A stretch of 64,000 bases of DNA from Opitutaceae bacterium (GCA_028284385.1 JANQRT010000024.1:62001-126000), one strand, 5' to 3'. Counted from the first letter of the stretch, positions 35,648 to 44,969 are shown. Notes: generated from the sequence alone by a model not told the origin. Numbers and translations: made by a program.

Positions 35648-38287
35648 TCAATCGTGGCGCAGCGCCTCCATCGGTTGAATACGCGTTGCCGAGCGAGTTG
35701 GTATTGCAATTGCAATCACTGATACCAATAAGAAAAGGAGTATACCGTAAAACGATTGTTTTAGAAAATTCAGGGAGGCAATAGAAGATCCATAAGCCAT
35801 AGCAGACAATGGAATTCTGATGGCAAAACCCAGAAGAAAGCCAAAGAGCAGGCCAATCGAAACCACCTTCATTCCCTGCTTCAAAATGGACCAGGAAACG
35901 AGACGTCGACTTGCGCCGACGGCCAAGCGAATGCCGAATTCCTTAGTTCTTTGCTTCACCGAAAAGCGCATCATCCCAAAGAGGCCAAGAGCTGCTAGAA
36001 AAATCGAAATGGCAAGCAAAGTGGAGATCGTTCCTAGCACTCCTTTCAGTGCAGTTACAGAAACGATCAAGTGATGCAAGGCATCCACTATGCGAACAAC
36101 CGGTTGCTCAGGATTCACGTTCTTGAATACCTCTCGTATCTGACGTTCAGCAGCGTATCGGTTTCCCTCATACTTGATCGAAAGAAAACCTCTTTGCAGG
36201 ATCATCTGGTCAGCTGCCACGTATATGCCTGAAGCTCTCTGCCGATTCGTAAACATCCCGCCCATTTTCATGTCCGGAGCGATGCCTACTATTCTCAACC
36301 CTTCCCTCTCTTTTTCTCCTTTGTATCGGAAAAACAGTTTACCAATGGGATCCGCATTCGGAAAAAAATGGTTCACGAAATTCCGATTGACTATCGCAAC
36401 CCGTTCCGCGGTAGCGCTATCGCCTATGTTGAATGACCGCCCTTGAACAACTTCTCGATCAAAGGTTCTGAAATAATCAGGACCGATCACCATTTGGACA
36501 GCTCTCTGCCTCATACGCGGATCCGTCTGGAAGTTCACATCTGTATCAACAGAAACCCGTTTGGGTCTCATTAACTGCCTATCAGAAAGGGCAACGACGG
36601 CAATGCTTGTCTGGCTCTCCAGCTCTTGCTTTACTTGTCGCGCGTATTCATTGTACGGAACTCCTTTTTTAGGCTCCAGTTTGATGCAAAGGGCATCTTC
36701 GAGCTCGTTGTCGATATTTATATCGAAAATGCTTGGCAGCTCAAAATAGATTATGGTCAGGCCGATAAGGAGTCCCGAACTTATAGCGATCTGAGCGCAC
36801 GCCATTAAGCGAGTGGAGTATCCAAGTTTATGGTTCGAACCGTATGAATCGCCATGTAGAATATTTGAAGCTTCTACTTTTGCCGCTCTGCGAGCGGGAA
36901 CCCAGCCGCACAGAAACGTAACTGCCGCCGTAACTCCAAGAAACAAGAAGTAGTAGGTCCAATCGAATACACGACCATCCGAGATAGGTACACCTACTTT
37001 ATTTTCGATAAAGGATATGACATAATCTGAGAACCAGAGTGATATTAGCGTTCCCAACAAAAGACCGCACAACGTCAAAGAAAGACTTTCGATCATTGCC
37101 TGCACCATAATTCTCTTTCCTGAAGCGCCAAGGGAACTGCGAATAGCCAATTCCTGCTCTCGCTGAGCCGCTCGTGATAGGATAATTATGGATACATTAG
37201 CGCAGGTCAGGCAAAGAAAGAGCCCCAAAGAGATATAGACTAGCATGATCATCCACTTTACTTCTTGCTGCAAAAAGACATCCTCAAAGGGACGGAGACC
37301 CAAGTAAGAGCCCTCGCTCTTCTCGCCAGGATAATCTGCCATTATCGACTCGCCAAGCGCTACACATTCACTCGATGCCTTCGCGTGATCTGAACGAGCC
37401 TTCAACTCAACAACGGTCATTGCTTTGAAATCTTCCTGCAAGGCGATCTCTCCTTCTTTAATAGGCGCCCAAAAATCGGTGTAATTAGGAAAAGCATACC
37501 CTTTAGGCATAACACCCACGACAGTATGTGATTCTCCATCAATCCACAGATTCATGCCGATGGAATCCTTCGCATCGCCAAACATTTCCTCAGCCAGGAA
37601 ATGGTTCATAAAGACTACAGGAGGAGCATCCCATTCATAGTCCCTCTCAAGAAAGCCACGCCCAAATTTTGGATACAACCCTACTTGATCTGGATAGTCG
37701 CGAGTGTGGTAGAGCAAGCTTCCCCATCGGGCGAAACTGGTATCGGTTCGAACCGTAGCTGTCTTTGCGTAAGAATGAGAAAGCGAAACAAACGTTTCCG
37801 ACAAAGAATTTAAATATGGGAATTCAAACTTTTTAGGCGAAGCATGGCCTCCGTTCGGAAAATTCCACCTTAGGTCAAACAATCGGTCCGCTTTTTCCAC
37901 GGGCATCACGCGTCCAAAGCCAACGTCCATCAAATTGAAAAAGGCGATGAAGGCTCCCATACCGATGCTAAGGGTAATGATGCTTACGGCAGAAGAGAGC
38001 TTGTGTTTGAAGATCATCCGAAAGGCGAATTTCAGGTCCTTCAGATAGCCATCAATACGCCCTATTCCCCAGCTTTCGCGGCAATCTTCCTTCAGCTGAT
38101 CGACTCCCCCGAACTCTACCAGCGCCTTGCGTCGAGCTTCTTTGCTAGGAAGACCTTGCGCCTCCAATTCCTCGATACGCAGTTCGACATGCTCCTCCAT
38201 CTCGAGCTGCATCTCCCTTTCCTTCGCTCGTCGATTGAATAGCGAGCGAAGAAAGAAAACCAGCCTCTCCTTCAACGTTTTTCCCAT
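35648..38287 (-). CDS. ADOP-family orphan ABC permease with N-terminal prefix domain (copy B)
   Basis: An 879-residue MacB/FtsX-type permease of the acidobacterial duplicated orphan permease (ADOP) family. It has a charged N-terminal prefix domain (residues 1-75, with EMEEHVELRIEELEAQGLPS), then two FtsX repeats. Each repeat has one helix, a large periplasmic MacB-like core and three helices. The end is RIQPMEALRHD, the usual ADOP C-terminus. No ATPase partner lies beside it, hence orphan. It follows copy A at 38407. A GGGGGGAGGAG precedes its ATG. The padR remnant lies in the gap before it. Confidence 0.92.
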   Translation of the reverse strand: MGKTLKERLVFFLRSLFNRRAKEREMQLEMEEHVELRIEELEAQGLPSKEARRKALVEFGGVDQLKEDCRESWGIGRIDGYLKDLKFAFRMIFKHKLSSAVSIITLSIGMGAFIAFFNLMDVGFGRVMPVEKADRLFDLRWNFPNGGHASPKKFEFPYLNSLSETFVSLSHSYAKTATVRTDTSFARWGSLLYHTRDYPDQVGLYPKFGRGFLERDYEWDAPPVVFMNHFLAEEMFGDAKDSIGMNLWIDGESHTVVGVMPKGYAFPNYTDFWAPIKEGEIALQEDFKAMTVVELKARSDHAKASSECVALGESIMADYPGEKSEGSYLGLRPFEDVFLQQEVKWMIMLVYISLGLFLCLTCANVSIIILSRAAQREQELAIRSSLGASGKRIMVQAMIESLSLTLCGLLLGTLISLWFSDYVISFIENKVGVPISDGRVFDWTYYFLFLGVTAAVTFLCGWVPARRAAKVEASNILHGDSYGSNHKLGYSTRLMACAQIAISSGLLIGLTIIYFELPSIFDINIDNELEDALCIKLEPKKGVPYNEYARQVKQELESQTSIAVVALSDRQLMRPKRVSVDTDVNFQTDPRMRQRAVQMVIGPDYFRTFDREVVQGRSFNIGDSATAERVAIVNRNFVNHFFPNADPIGKLFFRYKGEKEREGLRIVGIAPDMKMGGMFTNRQRASGIYVAADQMILQRGFLSIKYEGNRYAAERQIREVFKNVNPEQPVVRIVDALHHLIVSVTALKGVLGTISTLLAISIFLAALGLFGMMRFSVKQRTKEFGIRLAVGASRRLVSWSILKQGMKVVSIGLLFGFLLGFAIRIPLSAMAYGSSIASLNFLKQSFYGILLFLLVSVIAIAIPTRSATRIQPMEALRHD

Positions 38288-38309
38288 GCGCTCCTCCCCC
38301 CTCGCGACC

Positions 38310-38369
38310 TCAGGCTTCCTTCACCACACTGTTCGTCGCACTGGTGAACGCGATCCATTGCTGCAGCAC
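38310..38369 (-). pseudogene. Remnant of a padR gene (last 20 codons)
   Basis: Translated on the minus strand this reads VLQQWIAFTSATNSVVKEA followed by stop. It matches the end of the intact PadR at 41073-41408, ELEQWNAFTSAVNSVIREA plus stop, at 13 of 19 positions. Upstream of it the match disappears within four residues and an in-frame TGA follows. It sits directly before the copy B permease, in the place padR holds before copy A. It is thus the scar of a second padR. Confidence 0.85.
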
Positions 38370-38406
38370 TGTTTCTCTCGATCATCGAATGAGTTCTGAA
38401 GGGAAT

Positions 38407-41052
38407 TCAATCGTGACGCAGCGCCTCCATCGGTTGAATACGTAAAGCGGACTTTGCAGGTATGGCGATCGCTACTGAGGATATTAAAGCGAAAAGAGCT
38501 AGGCCCGTAAGGGTCTGGATAATCGTTTCAGAGCGAGTCGCTGAAAAATCGCTATGGGCCAAGCTTAAAACGATCTTCGCCGCCATCCCGATGATGACAC
38601 CGAAAAACAGCCCTACCGCGATCTGTTTTATCCCTTGAAGCAGGATCGATCTCGAAAGTTGTCCGCGACTAGCGCCAATCGCCAAACGAACGCCAAATTC
38701 CTTAGTTCTCTGCCTAACGGAAAAGCGCATCATACCAAAGATTCCGATAGAAGCGAGAAACATGGCTATACACAAAAGAGAAAATACGATTCCAGTGATA
38801 CCTCTCATTATCGAAAAATCTAGATCGATGTGATACATAGCTCCAACGATTCGATCAAGTGGCTGATTGGGATTGAGCCTTGCCAGGATTTCGCGAATCG
38901 CTTTCACAGCCGCGGCTCTGTCTTTACTAGGCTTTACTGAAAGATAGCCACCTCGGACGGATCGTTGAGCTGCAGCCGCATAGAAACCGGGTAAAACGCT
39001 CTGGGTTCCCATGTGACCAGCCATCTGCATTTCAGGGGCAATCCCAACAATCTTCATCCAGATTTTTTCGCCCTCCCCTTTGTATTGAAAAAATTGTTTT
39101 CCGATAGGATCTTCTCCTGGGAAATACTTTTCCGCGAAATGCCTATTCACAATGGCAACGGGTTCCGAATTGACCATGTCACGCTCATCAAACTCTCGAC
39201 CTCCCGCCAATTCCAAATCGAAGACTCTGAAGTAATCGAGACCTACAATCATTCGAGCGACTTTCTGGCCTGCGCCTGCCTCCAGATCCCGATCAGGTAT
39301 TCGATCTATCCTTACTTTTTTAGACCTCATGAGTTGACCATCTGAATACGAAACAGTATCAATGGCCGGACTAGACTCCAGTTCTGCTTTTACCTGCTTG
39401 AGATATTCGCGGTGGTTGCTTCCGCTCACCGGCTCCATTCCAACAGAAAGGACATTTTTTGCATCGAATTCTAATTGAGCATCCAAGAGAGCAGGAAGCG
39501 CGAGGAAATAGATTTGACTTAAGCCAATTAGCAGTCCGCAGCCAATCGCAATCTGGGCGCTTGACAGCAGGCGGCTCATTCGTCCCAGCTTCTTGTTTGA
39601 ACCACGCGAATCGCCGTGCAAAACATTCGTCGCCTCAACACTGGCAGCTCGTCGCGCGGGAGCCCAACCGCACAGGGTTGTTACGAAAGCCACCACTCCC
39701 AAAAACAAGGCGTAGTAGCTCCAGTCATACGACCTACTAATCGAAATAGGTATGCCGACTTTCGTTTCGACAAAACTGATCACCAATTCGGAAAACCACA
39801 GAGAGAGTAACGTCCCAAGAAGTAGTCCGCTTAGCGTCAGGGCTAAGCTTTCAATCATAGATTGAGCGATTATGCGCGTTCCCGACGCTCCCAGAGCGCT
39901 GCGAATCGCCAATTCGTGTTCTCGCTGAGCAGCGCGCGACAACATTAAAGTGGATACATTCGCGCAAGTCAGACACAAGAACAACCCTAAGCCAACATAG
40001 ACTAGTCGTATCATGTTCACCGCTACCTTTGGCAAGAAGACATCCTGGAGCGGACGTAAGCCTAATACTGACCCATCCAGTATTTCAGTGGGGAAATCAG
40101 CCATAAGACGCTCTCCAAGAGCCCTGCATTCAAGCTTCGCTCGCTTACTATTCACCCCTAATCCAAGTTTCAGGATTATTGCAGCGTCGTACGAATCGGA
40201 AAATTCCATTTCTCCACCTCTAATAGGTAACCATAAGCTAGTGTACCCGGGAAATGAAAAGCCTTCAGGCATAATGCCGACTACATTGTAGCTTCTCGAA
40301 TCGACCCATAAATTATTCCCCAACGCTTTGCTTGCATCCCCATAGAGTTCAGTTGCCATACGATGGCTCATAATTGCCACAGGTACCCCATCTGGTTCGA
40401 AATCATGATCTAAGAATTTACGTCCAACATTTGGATACACGCCTACGTGGTCGGCATATTCACTAGATTGGAACAGGACAGGACTTTTACGAGCATGTGT
40501 CGAATCAGACCGTATCGATGCTTCAAAGGAAAAGGTATGTGAACGACTTTCGAAGCTACTCGAGAGAGAATCCAGATACGGGATTTCGTTTTTCGTCAAA
40601 GTGCGATCATTGTCGTTTCCCGGCACATTCCATTCCAATAGATATAGCCTATCTGGCTCTTTGATCGGCAGTACGTTTCCATACCCCAGGTCGATCAAAG
40701 TGAAATAGGAAATGAAAGCGCCCATCCCTATACTTAAAGTAAGAATACTTACAACAGAGAACAGCTTGTGCTTGAAGATCATCCGAAAGGCGAATTTCAG
40801 ATCCTTCAGATAGCCATCGATTATCATGATGCCCCAGCTTTCGCGACAATCTTCCTTCAGTTGATCGACTCCTCCGAACTCTACCAGCGCCTTGCGTCGA
40901 GCTTCTTTGCTAGGAAGACCTTGCACCTCCAATTCCTCGATACGCAGTTCGACATGCTCCTCCATCTCGAGCTGCATCTCCCTTTCCTTCGCTCGTCGGT
41001 TGAACAGTGAACGAAGAAAGAAAACCAGCCTCTCCCTCAGCGTTTTTCCCAT
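38407..41052 (-). CDS. ADOP-family orphan ABC permease with N-terminal prefix domain (copy A)
   Basis: An 881-residue paralogue of the gene at 35648-38287, with the same layout: prefix domain, MacB-like core, FtsX helices, repeated. The first hundred residues are almost identical to copy B, while the periplasmic cores are clearly different. It is 20 bases after padR, so padR and this permease form one unit. The ATG at 41052 is used because the paralogue starts at the same MGKTL. An upstream TTG at 41076 overlaps the padR stop. The C-terminus is again RIQPMEALRHD. The substrate is unknown; ADOP genes often come in multiples. Confidence 0.92.
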   Translation of the reverse strand: MGKTLRERLVFFLRSLFNRRAKEREMQLEMEEHVELRIEELEVQGLPSKEARRKALVEFGGVDQLKEDCRESWGIMIIDGYLKDLKFAFRMIFKHKLFSVVSILTLSIGMGAFISYFTLIDLGYGNVLPIKEPDRLYLLEWNVPGNDNDRTLTKNEIPYLDSLSSSFESRSHTFSFEASIRSDSTHARKSPVLFQSSEYADHVGVYPNVGRKFLDHDFEPDGVPVAIMSHRMATELYGDASKALGNNLWVDSRSYNVVGIMPEGFSFPGYTSLWLPIRGGEMEFSDSYDAAIILKLGLGVNSKRAKLECRALGERLMADFPTEILDGSVLGLRPLQDVFLPKVAVNMIRLVYVGLGLFLCLTCANVSTLMLSRAAQREHELAIRSALGASGTRIIAQSMIESLALTLSGLLLGTLLSLWFSELVISFVETKVGIPISISRSYDWSYYALFLGVVAFVTTLCGWAPARRAASVEATNVLHGDSRGSNKKLGRMSRLLSSAQIAIGCGLLIGLSQIYFLALPALLDAQLEFDAKNVLSVGMEPVSGSNHREYLKQVKAELESSPAIDTVSYSDGQLMRSKKVRIDRIPDRDLEAGAGQKVARMIVGLDYFRVFDLELAGGREFDERDMVNSEPVAIVNRHFAEKYFPGEDPIGKQFFQYKGEGEKIWMKIVGIAPEMQMAGHMGTQSVLPGFYAAAAQRSVRGGYLSVKPSKDRAAAVKAIREILARLNPNQPLDRIVGAMYHIDLDFSIMRGITGIVFSLLCIAMFLASIGIFGMMRFSVRQRTKEFGVRLAIGASRGQLSRSILLQGIKQIAVGLFFGVIIGMAAKIVLSLAHSDFSATRSETIIQTLTGLALFALISSVAIAIPAKSALRIQPMEALRHD

Positions 41053-41072
41053 ATGGCACCCTGCTAGAATCT

Positions 41073-41408
41073 TCAAGCTTCCCTGATCACGCTATTCACA
41101 GCTGAGGTGAAGGCGTTCCATTGCTCGAGTTCAGCTTCCAATTGGCTCTTTCCCGCCTGAGTCAGTGAATACACTTTCGAAGCCCGCTTTTCGTCGCGCA
41201 ACACCCACTCGGCCTTTATCAGAGCTCTACCCTCCAAGCGATGGAGGGCAGGATAGAGCGAACCTTTTTGAATGCTAAGCGCTTCATCGCTGATTTGCTC
41301 GATTCGCTTGGCAATGCCGTAGCCATGAAGGGAACCCGCTGAGAGCACTCGAAGCACCAGCAGCTCAAGGGTTCCCTGGAGGAGATCTTTCTTTTTCCGT
41401 CCAGTCAT
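41073..41408 (-). CDS. PadR-family transcriptional regulator
   Basis: A 111-residue winged-helix regulator. DLLQGTLELLVLRVLSAGSL then HGYGIAKRI is the classic PadR opening; the wing lies in IQKGSLYPALHRLEGRALIK. The remainder is a short dimer helix. In ADOP loci PadR genes usually precede the permease, as here, and they often repress their own transcript. An inverted repeat overlapping the promoter (41418-41435) fits that. Confidence 0.94.
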   Translation of the reverse strand: MTGRKKKDLLQGTLELLVLRVLSAGSLHGYGIAKRIEQISDEALSIQKGSLYPALHRLEGRALIKAEWVLRDEKRASKVYSLTQAGKSQLEAELEQWNAFTSAVNSVIREA

Positions 41409-41417
41409 TGGTAAGAT

Positions 41418-41435
41418 TATCTACCCATTAAGATA
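41418..41435 (-). promoter_or_regulatory. Candidate PadR operator overlapping the -10 region
   Basis: TATCT-N8-AGATA is a perfect 5-8-5 inverted repeat ten bases upstream of padR. The eight-base spacing is that of known PadR operators. On the minus strand a TTGACA (41456-41451) stands 15 bases before TATCTT, which is at once one half-site and a plausible -10. Autoregulation is inferred. Confidence 0.5.
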
Positions 41436-41450
41436 TTCTATCCAATTTTG

Positions 41451-41456
41451 TGTCAA
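41451..41456 (-). promoter_or_regulatory. Candidate -35 element of the padR-ADOP promoter
   Basis: A perfect TTGACA on the minus strand, with TATCTT 15 bases downstream. The spacing is shorter than the ideal 17, which would suit a regulated promoter. Confidence 0.45.
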
Positions 41457-41673
41457 ACCGATTTTCCGAAATCCAATTCTTCACGCGCCCTAGACTGAAA
41501 CAGCCATTTGCGACCGTCCCTTTCATCTAATCGACACAGCGGAAAAACCCTCCTGATTTTCAAGTTCGACAGTCTACTACTCAAATGGGCGTTTCAGAGT
41601 CCAGAATGGCTACTCCATGACGATAGCTTCTCAAAACGAACCTTCGCTAATCTAACAGACCACTTTCCCAACC

Positions 41674-42837
41674 GTGAAAAGCGCTAAGATAATTCTCATC
41701 AGACACCTGTCCCTTTGCATGATTGCTCAGTTGGCGGCTATGCTCTTTCTGACGACGCCTTACCTAGAAGGTAGCAGAGCGTTTATCGCAACTTCCCTAG
41801 GACTCGACGCAAGCGGGATTTGGATTCCCGTTTCCCTAATCCTGCTGATTATGACCTGCACAGTCCTTGTCAGGCTTATTTGGCTACTAGCGAACCCGAT
41901 TAGCGAACTCGCCAAACGATCGGAGCGAGGCCAAATCGGAGGCTACGCCTTCAAGAAGAAAAGCAAGTCAAGGGAAGAGGATGCCCTGAAGCACTTTATC
42001 GACAGTCAGTCGCTCAAGGCCAACGAGATGGAGCAGCAGGTCGAGGAGCTTGAGGAGGAGATCAATCGCTTGAATGAGGAATTCGACGCCTTCTCCGGCA
42101 AAGACGAGGAGCAGGAACAGACCATCATGGAGCTAAGGAAACAGCTAAGATCCGCCAACAACGAGCTGGAAACTCTTAAGGAGGACAACACCTCACTAGA
42201 GAGTGCTCTCGCCATGGAACGCAATTCGAAGGTCGGCATGGAGGTTGAAAAGCGGACAGGGGAAATCTACGCTCAAATGGAAAAGGCCATGAACCAGAGA
42301 GCTTCGAACACCTCTTGGATGCCGAGCGTTCTACAGGAACTGAAAACGCCGATCACCATCATTAAAAAGACTTCTAAGCGTCTCCTCGATTCCTGGGGCG
42401 AAGTTTCATTCTCTCGTCTTAAAGATGATATCCAGGAAATCGATACGCAAAGCGATCTTCAGATTTCGATTTTAGAAAGCGAGTCGTCAGCGAGTGGCCC
42501 TGAAAACGGAGAAACAACGCATCTGCTGCCTGAACACAAACCCGAGGAAGATTCGGACGACACTTTGGAAGAAGCGATTAGCGAGCGGGCGGAAACGCCA
42601 CTAGAACTCGACGTCGTTGAAGAAGAGGAGGAAGAAATCTCAGACGACCCGATCCATACCGAGAAATTGGGAATTGGATACAGGAGCGAAACCATTTTGG
42701 TCGAGGCAGAAGAAGAGGAAGAAAGCGATGCAAGCGGATCACGTCTTTCAACGAGCAATGCGCCTACGGAAATCATTATTCCTTCCGACAATCCCGACTG
42801 TCAAAATTGCCGCGATTTGATCGAAGGCCGGAACTAG
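41674..42837 (+). CDS. Membrane protein with degenerate histidine-kinase layout, no ATPase domain
   Basis: A 387-residue protein with two membrane helices (8-28, 50-72), a HAMP-like stretch (73-97, LLANPISELAKRSERGQIGG), a long coiled coil (100-200) and, at 212-270, a DHp-like segment. There the sequence VLQELKTPITIIKKTSKRLL corresponds to the H-box (S/A-H-E-L-R-T-P-L-T) with Gln221 in place of His. No HATPase domain follows; instead residues 280-360 are very acidic, and a CQNC motif is near the end. It is divergent from padR, separated by 265 bases. It cannot autophosphorylate at the normal site, and its role is unknown. Confidence 0.75.
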   Translation: MKSAKIILIRHLSLCMIAQLAAMLFLTTPYLEGSRAFIATSLGLDASGIWIPVSLILLIMTCTVLVRLIWLLANPISELAKRSERGQIGGYAFKKKSKSREEDALKHFIDSQSLKANEMEQQVEELEEEINRLNEEFDAFSGKDEEQEQTIMELRKQLRSANNELETLKEDNTSLESALAMERNSKVGMEVEKRTGEIYAQMEKAMNQRASNTSWMPSVLQELKTPITIIKKTSKRLLDSWGEVSFSRLKDDIQEIDTQSDLQISILESESSASGPENGETTHLLPEHKPEEDSDDTLEEAISERAETPLELDVVEEEEEEISDDPIHTEKLGIGYRSETILVEAEEEEESDASGSRLSTSNAPTEIIIPSDNPDCQNCRDLIEGRN

Positions 42838-42869
42838 AATTCCGACCTTCTTGATTTCGGATTCATTCA

Positions 42870-42889
42870 GGAGGAGCCAAGACTCCTCC
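42870..42889. other. Perfect 7-bp hairpin between convergent genes
   Basis: GGAGGAG / CTCCTCC with loop CCAAGA, lying between the stops of the pseudo-kinase gene (plus) and the EF-G-2 gene (minus). There is no T-run on either side, so it may be a weak bidirectional terminator or simply protect RNA ends. Confidence 0.45.
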
Positions 42890-42896
42890 AATCTCG

Positions 42897-44969
42897 TCAA
42901 CCCGCTGCCGTTTGATGCTCTGCAACCACGCGGTGCTCCATTTCCGGAGGCAAATACTCGTAGTGGGAAAATTCTTCCTGATGCAAACCTACCCCACCGG
43001 TTAGCGATCGAAGCGTGGTGGCGTAGCGATAGAGCTCCATTTGAGGAACAATCGCCTTAATGACGCGATATTTTCCAGACATATCCACACCTTGGATACT
43101 ACCACGACGACTTGAAATGTCACTCATGACATCGCCTAGAAAAGCCTCGGGAACCTTCACTTCAAGTGAAACGATGGGCTCCAGCAAGCAAGGCTTGGCC
43201 TCTTTGAAAGCCTGACGAAAGGCCTCTTTGCCAGCAATCTGGAAAGCCACATCCTTCGAATCGACGGGATGCATCTTTCCGTCGTAGAAATCGATCGCGA
43301 CGTCCGTAACATGGTAGCCAGCCAAGATCCCCTCCTCGCAGGCTTTATCGACGCCCTTCTCTACTGAAGGAACGAAGACGCGATCTACATTCTGCCCGAC
43401 AAGCGATTGCTGAAAATCGATTCCGCTATTTCGCTCGCCCGGCTTGATGCGCATCCAAACTTCAGCGAATTGTCCAGCTCCGCCAGACTGCTTTTTATGA
43501 CGGTATTTGGACTCGGCTGGCTTCCTAATCGTTTCACGAAAGGCGACGCGAGGCTGAGTGAATTCCACGCCTACATTAAAGCGACGCATGAGACGGGATT
43601 TAATGACTTCAAGATGCAGGTCTCCCTGGCAGCTCACCACGAGTTCTCTCGTCTCATGATTGTTATGGAAAAGAAAAGTGGGGTCCTCCTCGTGCAGAGT
43701 AGCTAGGCCTTCCGCTAGCTTGTCTTCATCTCCGTCATGAGAAGTCTGCAAAGCGCCATGAATGTTCGGCTTGGGATATTCGACCGCCGACAAGCGCACG
43801 CGGCGATCCGGACTGGTAAGCGTGTTTCCAGTATGGGTATCGCGCAGTTTTGCCATCACTCCAATATCGCCGGGTCCTAGAGACTGGATCATTTCGCGTT
43901 CATGACCTTGTAACGTGAAAATCTGTCCAATCTTCTCCGTCATGTCGCGCGAGGGATTATACAGTTCGATGCCAGGTCGAATCTCGCCGGAATACATGCG
44001 ACAAAAAGAAAGCTCGCCTACGTGAGGTTCGCTAATCGTTTTCCAAATGTAGCAGGCCGGATCCTTATCCTGAAGAGCAATGCTGCCTTCAACACCAGAT
44101 TCGTCTATCACCGGAACCTCTCTCCGATCGATAGGAGAGCTTCCATACTTGGCGATCATATCCATCAGCCTAGCCACTCCTACATTCTTGGTCGCCGAAG
44201 TAGCGAAAACCGGTATGAAGGTGCCCGCCTGAATCGCGGCATGGACCCCACCCCTCAATTGCTCCTCGGTCAGACTGCCCTGATCAAAGAAAGTCTCGAG
44301 CAAGCTGTCATCGGCTTCAGCCACCAATTCGATGAGCTCTTCGTGCAATTTCTTAACACGGTCCTGCCACTCGCCTTCCAATGGAAACTCCTCGTAGGTT
44401 CCCGAATTGTTGGGAGCGTAGGCCACCTCTTCCGATCGCATCACGTCCAACAATCGCGAAAAATTCGGTCCCGGATTTATGGGAACGGTCATTGGAAATA
44501 CATTACGCCCAAAATGGTCCCTGAGAGCTTCCAGAGTCTCATCGAAATCCGTATTCATTTTGTCGACACCATTCACTACGATCATTTTAGGAATCTCGTA
44601 GCTGTCCGCATACTCCCACACCTGATCGGTACCAATCTCAGGCCCGTTAGCCGCATTGACCACCACTAGGGCGAAATCGCCTACTCTCAACGCGCCCAAT
44701 CCCTCGCTAATGAAATCCAGGTAGCCTGGAGTGTCTATGATATTGAACTTCTTTTCTCCCCAACTGCAGTGAAGGAGCGAAGCGTGCACTGAAATCCTTC
44801 GCTCTTTCTCTGTAGCATGATAATCGCTCGCTGTACTCCCCGCTTCGATGGATCCCATTCGGGTGATCACTCCGGAGCAAGCGAGCATGGCCTCAGAGAG
44901 CAGCGTTTTCCCCGAGCCTTGGTGACCAACCAAGGCGAAATTGCGGATGGTTTCAGGCGATAGTTTCAT
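42897..44969 (-). CDS. Elongation factor G paralogue (EF-G-2 type)
   Basis: A 690-residue translational GTPase with the five EF-G domains. G1 is GHQGSGKT and G3 is DTPGYLDF, with Tyr where canonical EF-G has the catalytic His; the EF-G-2 paralogue of Thermus, as I recall, has the same Tyr. G4 reads VVNGVDKMN, so the Lys of N-K-x-D is Gly. Domain IV/V blocks (SGGAGQFAEVWMRIKPGE, VMSDISSRRGSIQGVDMSGK) are typical. It stands alone, away from str operon genes, so it is not the main EF-G. Paralogues of this kind act in recycling or under special conditions, but no role is known here. Confidence 0.88.
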   Translation of the reverse strand: MKLSPETIRNFALVGHQGSGKTLLSEAMLACSGVITRMGSIEAGSTASDYHATEKERRISVHASLLHCSWGEKKFNIIDTPGYLDFISEGLGALRVGDFALVVVNAANGPEIGTDQVWEYADSYEIPKMIVVNGVDKMNTDFDETLEALRDHFGRNVFPMTVPINPGPNFSRLLDVMRSEEVAYAPNNSGTYEEFPLEGEWQDRVKKLHEELIELVAEADDSLLETFFDQGSLTEEQLRGGVHAAIQAGTFIPVFATSATKNVGVARLMDMIAKYGSSPIDRREVPVIDESGVEGSIALQDKDPACYIWKTISEPHVGELSFCRMYSGEIRPGIELYNPSRDMTEKIGQIFTLQGHEREMIQSLGPGDIGVMAKLRDTHTGNTLTSPDRRVRLSAVEYPKPNIHGALQTSHDGDEDKLAEGLATLHEEDPTFLFHNNHETRELVVSCQGDLHLEVIKSRLMRRFNVGVEFTQPRVAFRETIRKPAESKYRHKKQSGGAGQFAEVWMRIKPGERNSGIDFQQSLVGQNVDRVFVPSVEKGVDKACEEGILAGYHVTDVAIDFYDGKMHPVDSKDVAFQIAGKEAFRQAFKEAKPCLLEPIVSLEVKVPEAFLGDVMSDISSRRGSIQGVDMSGKYRVIKAIVPQMELYRYATTLRSLTGGVGLHQEEFSHYEYLPPEMEHRVVAEHQTAAG

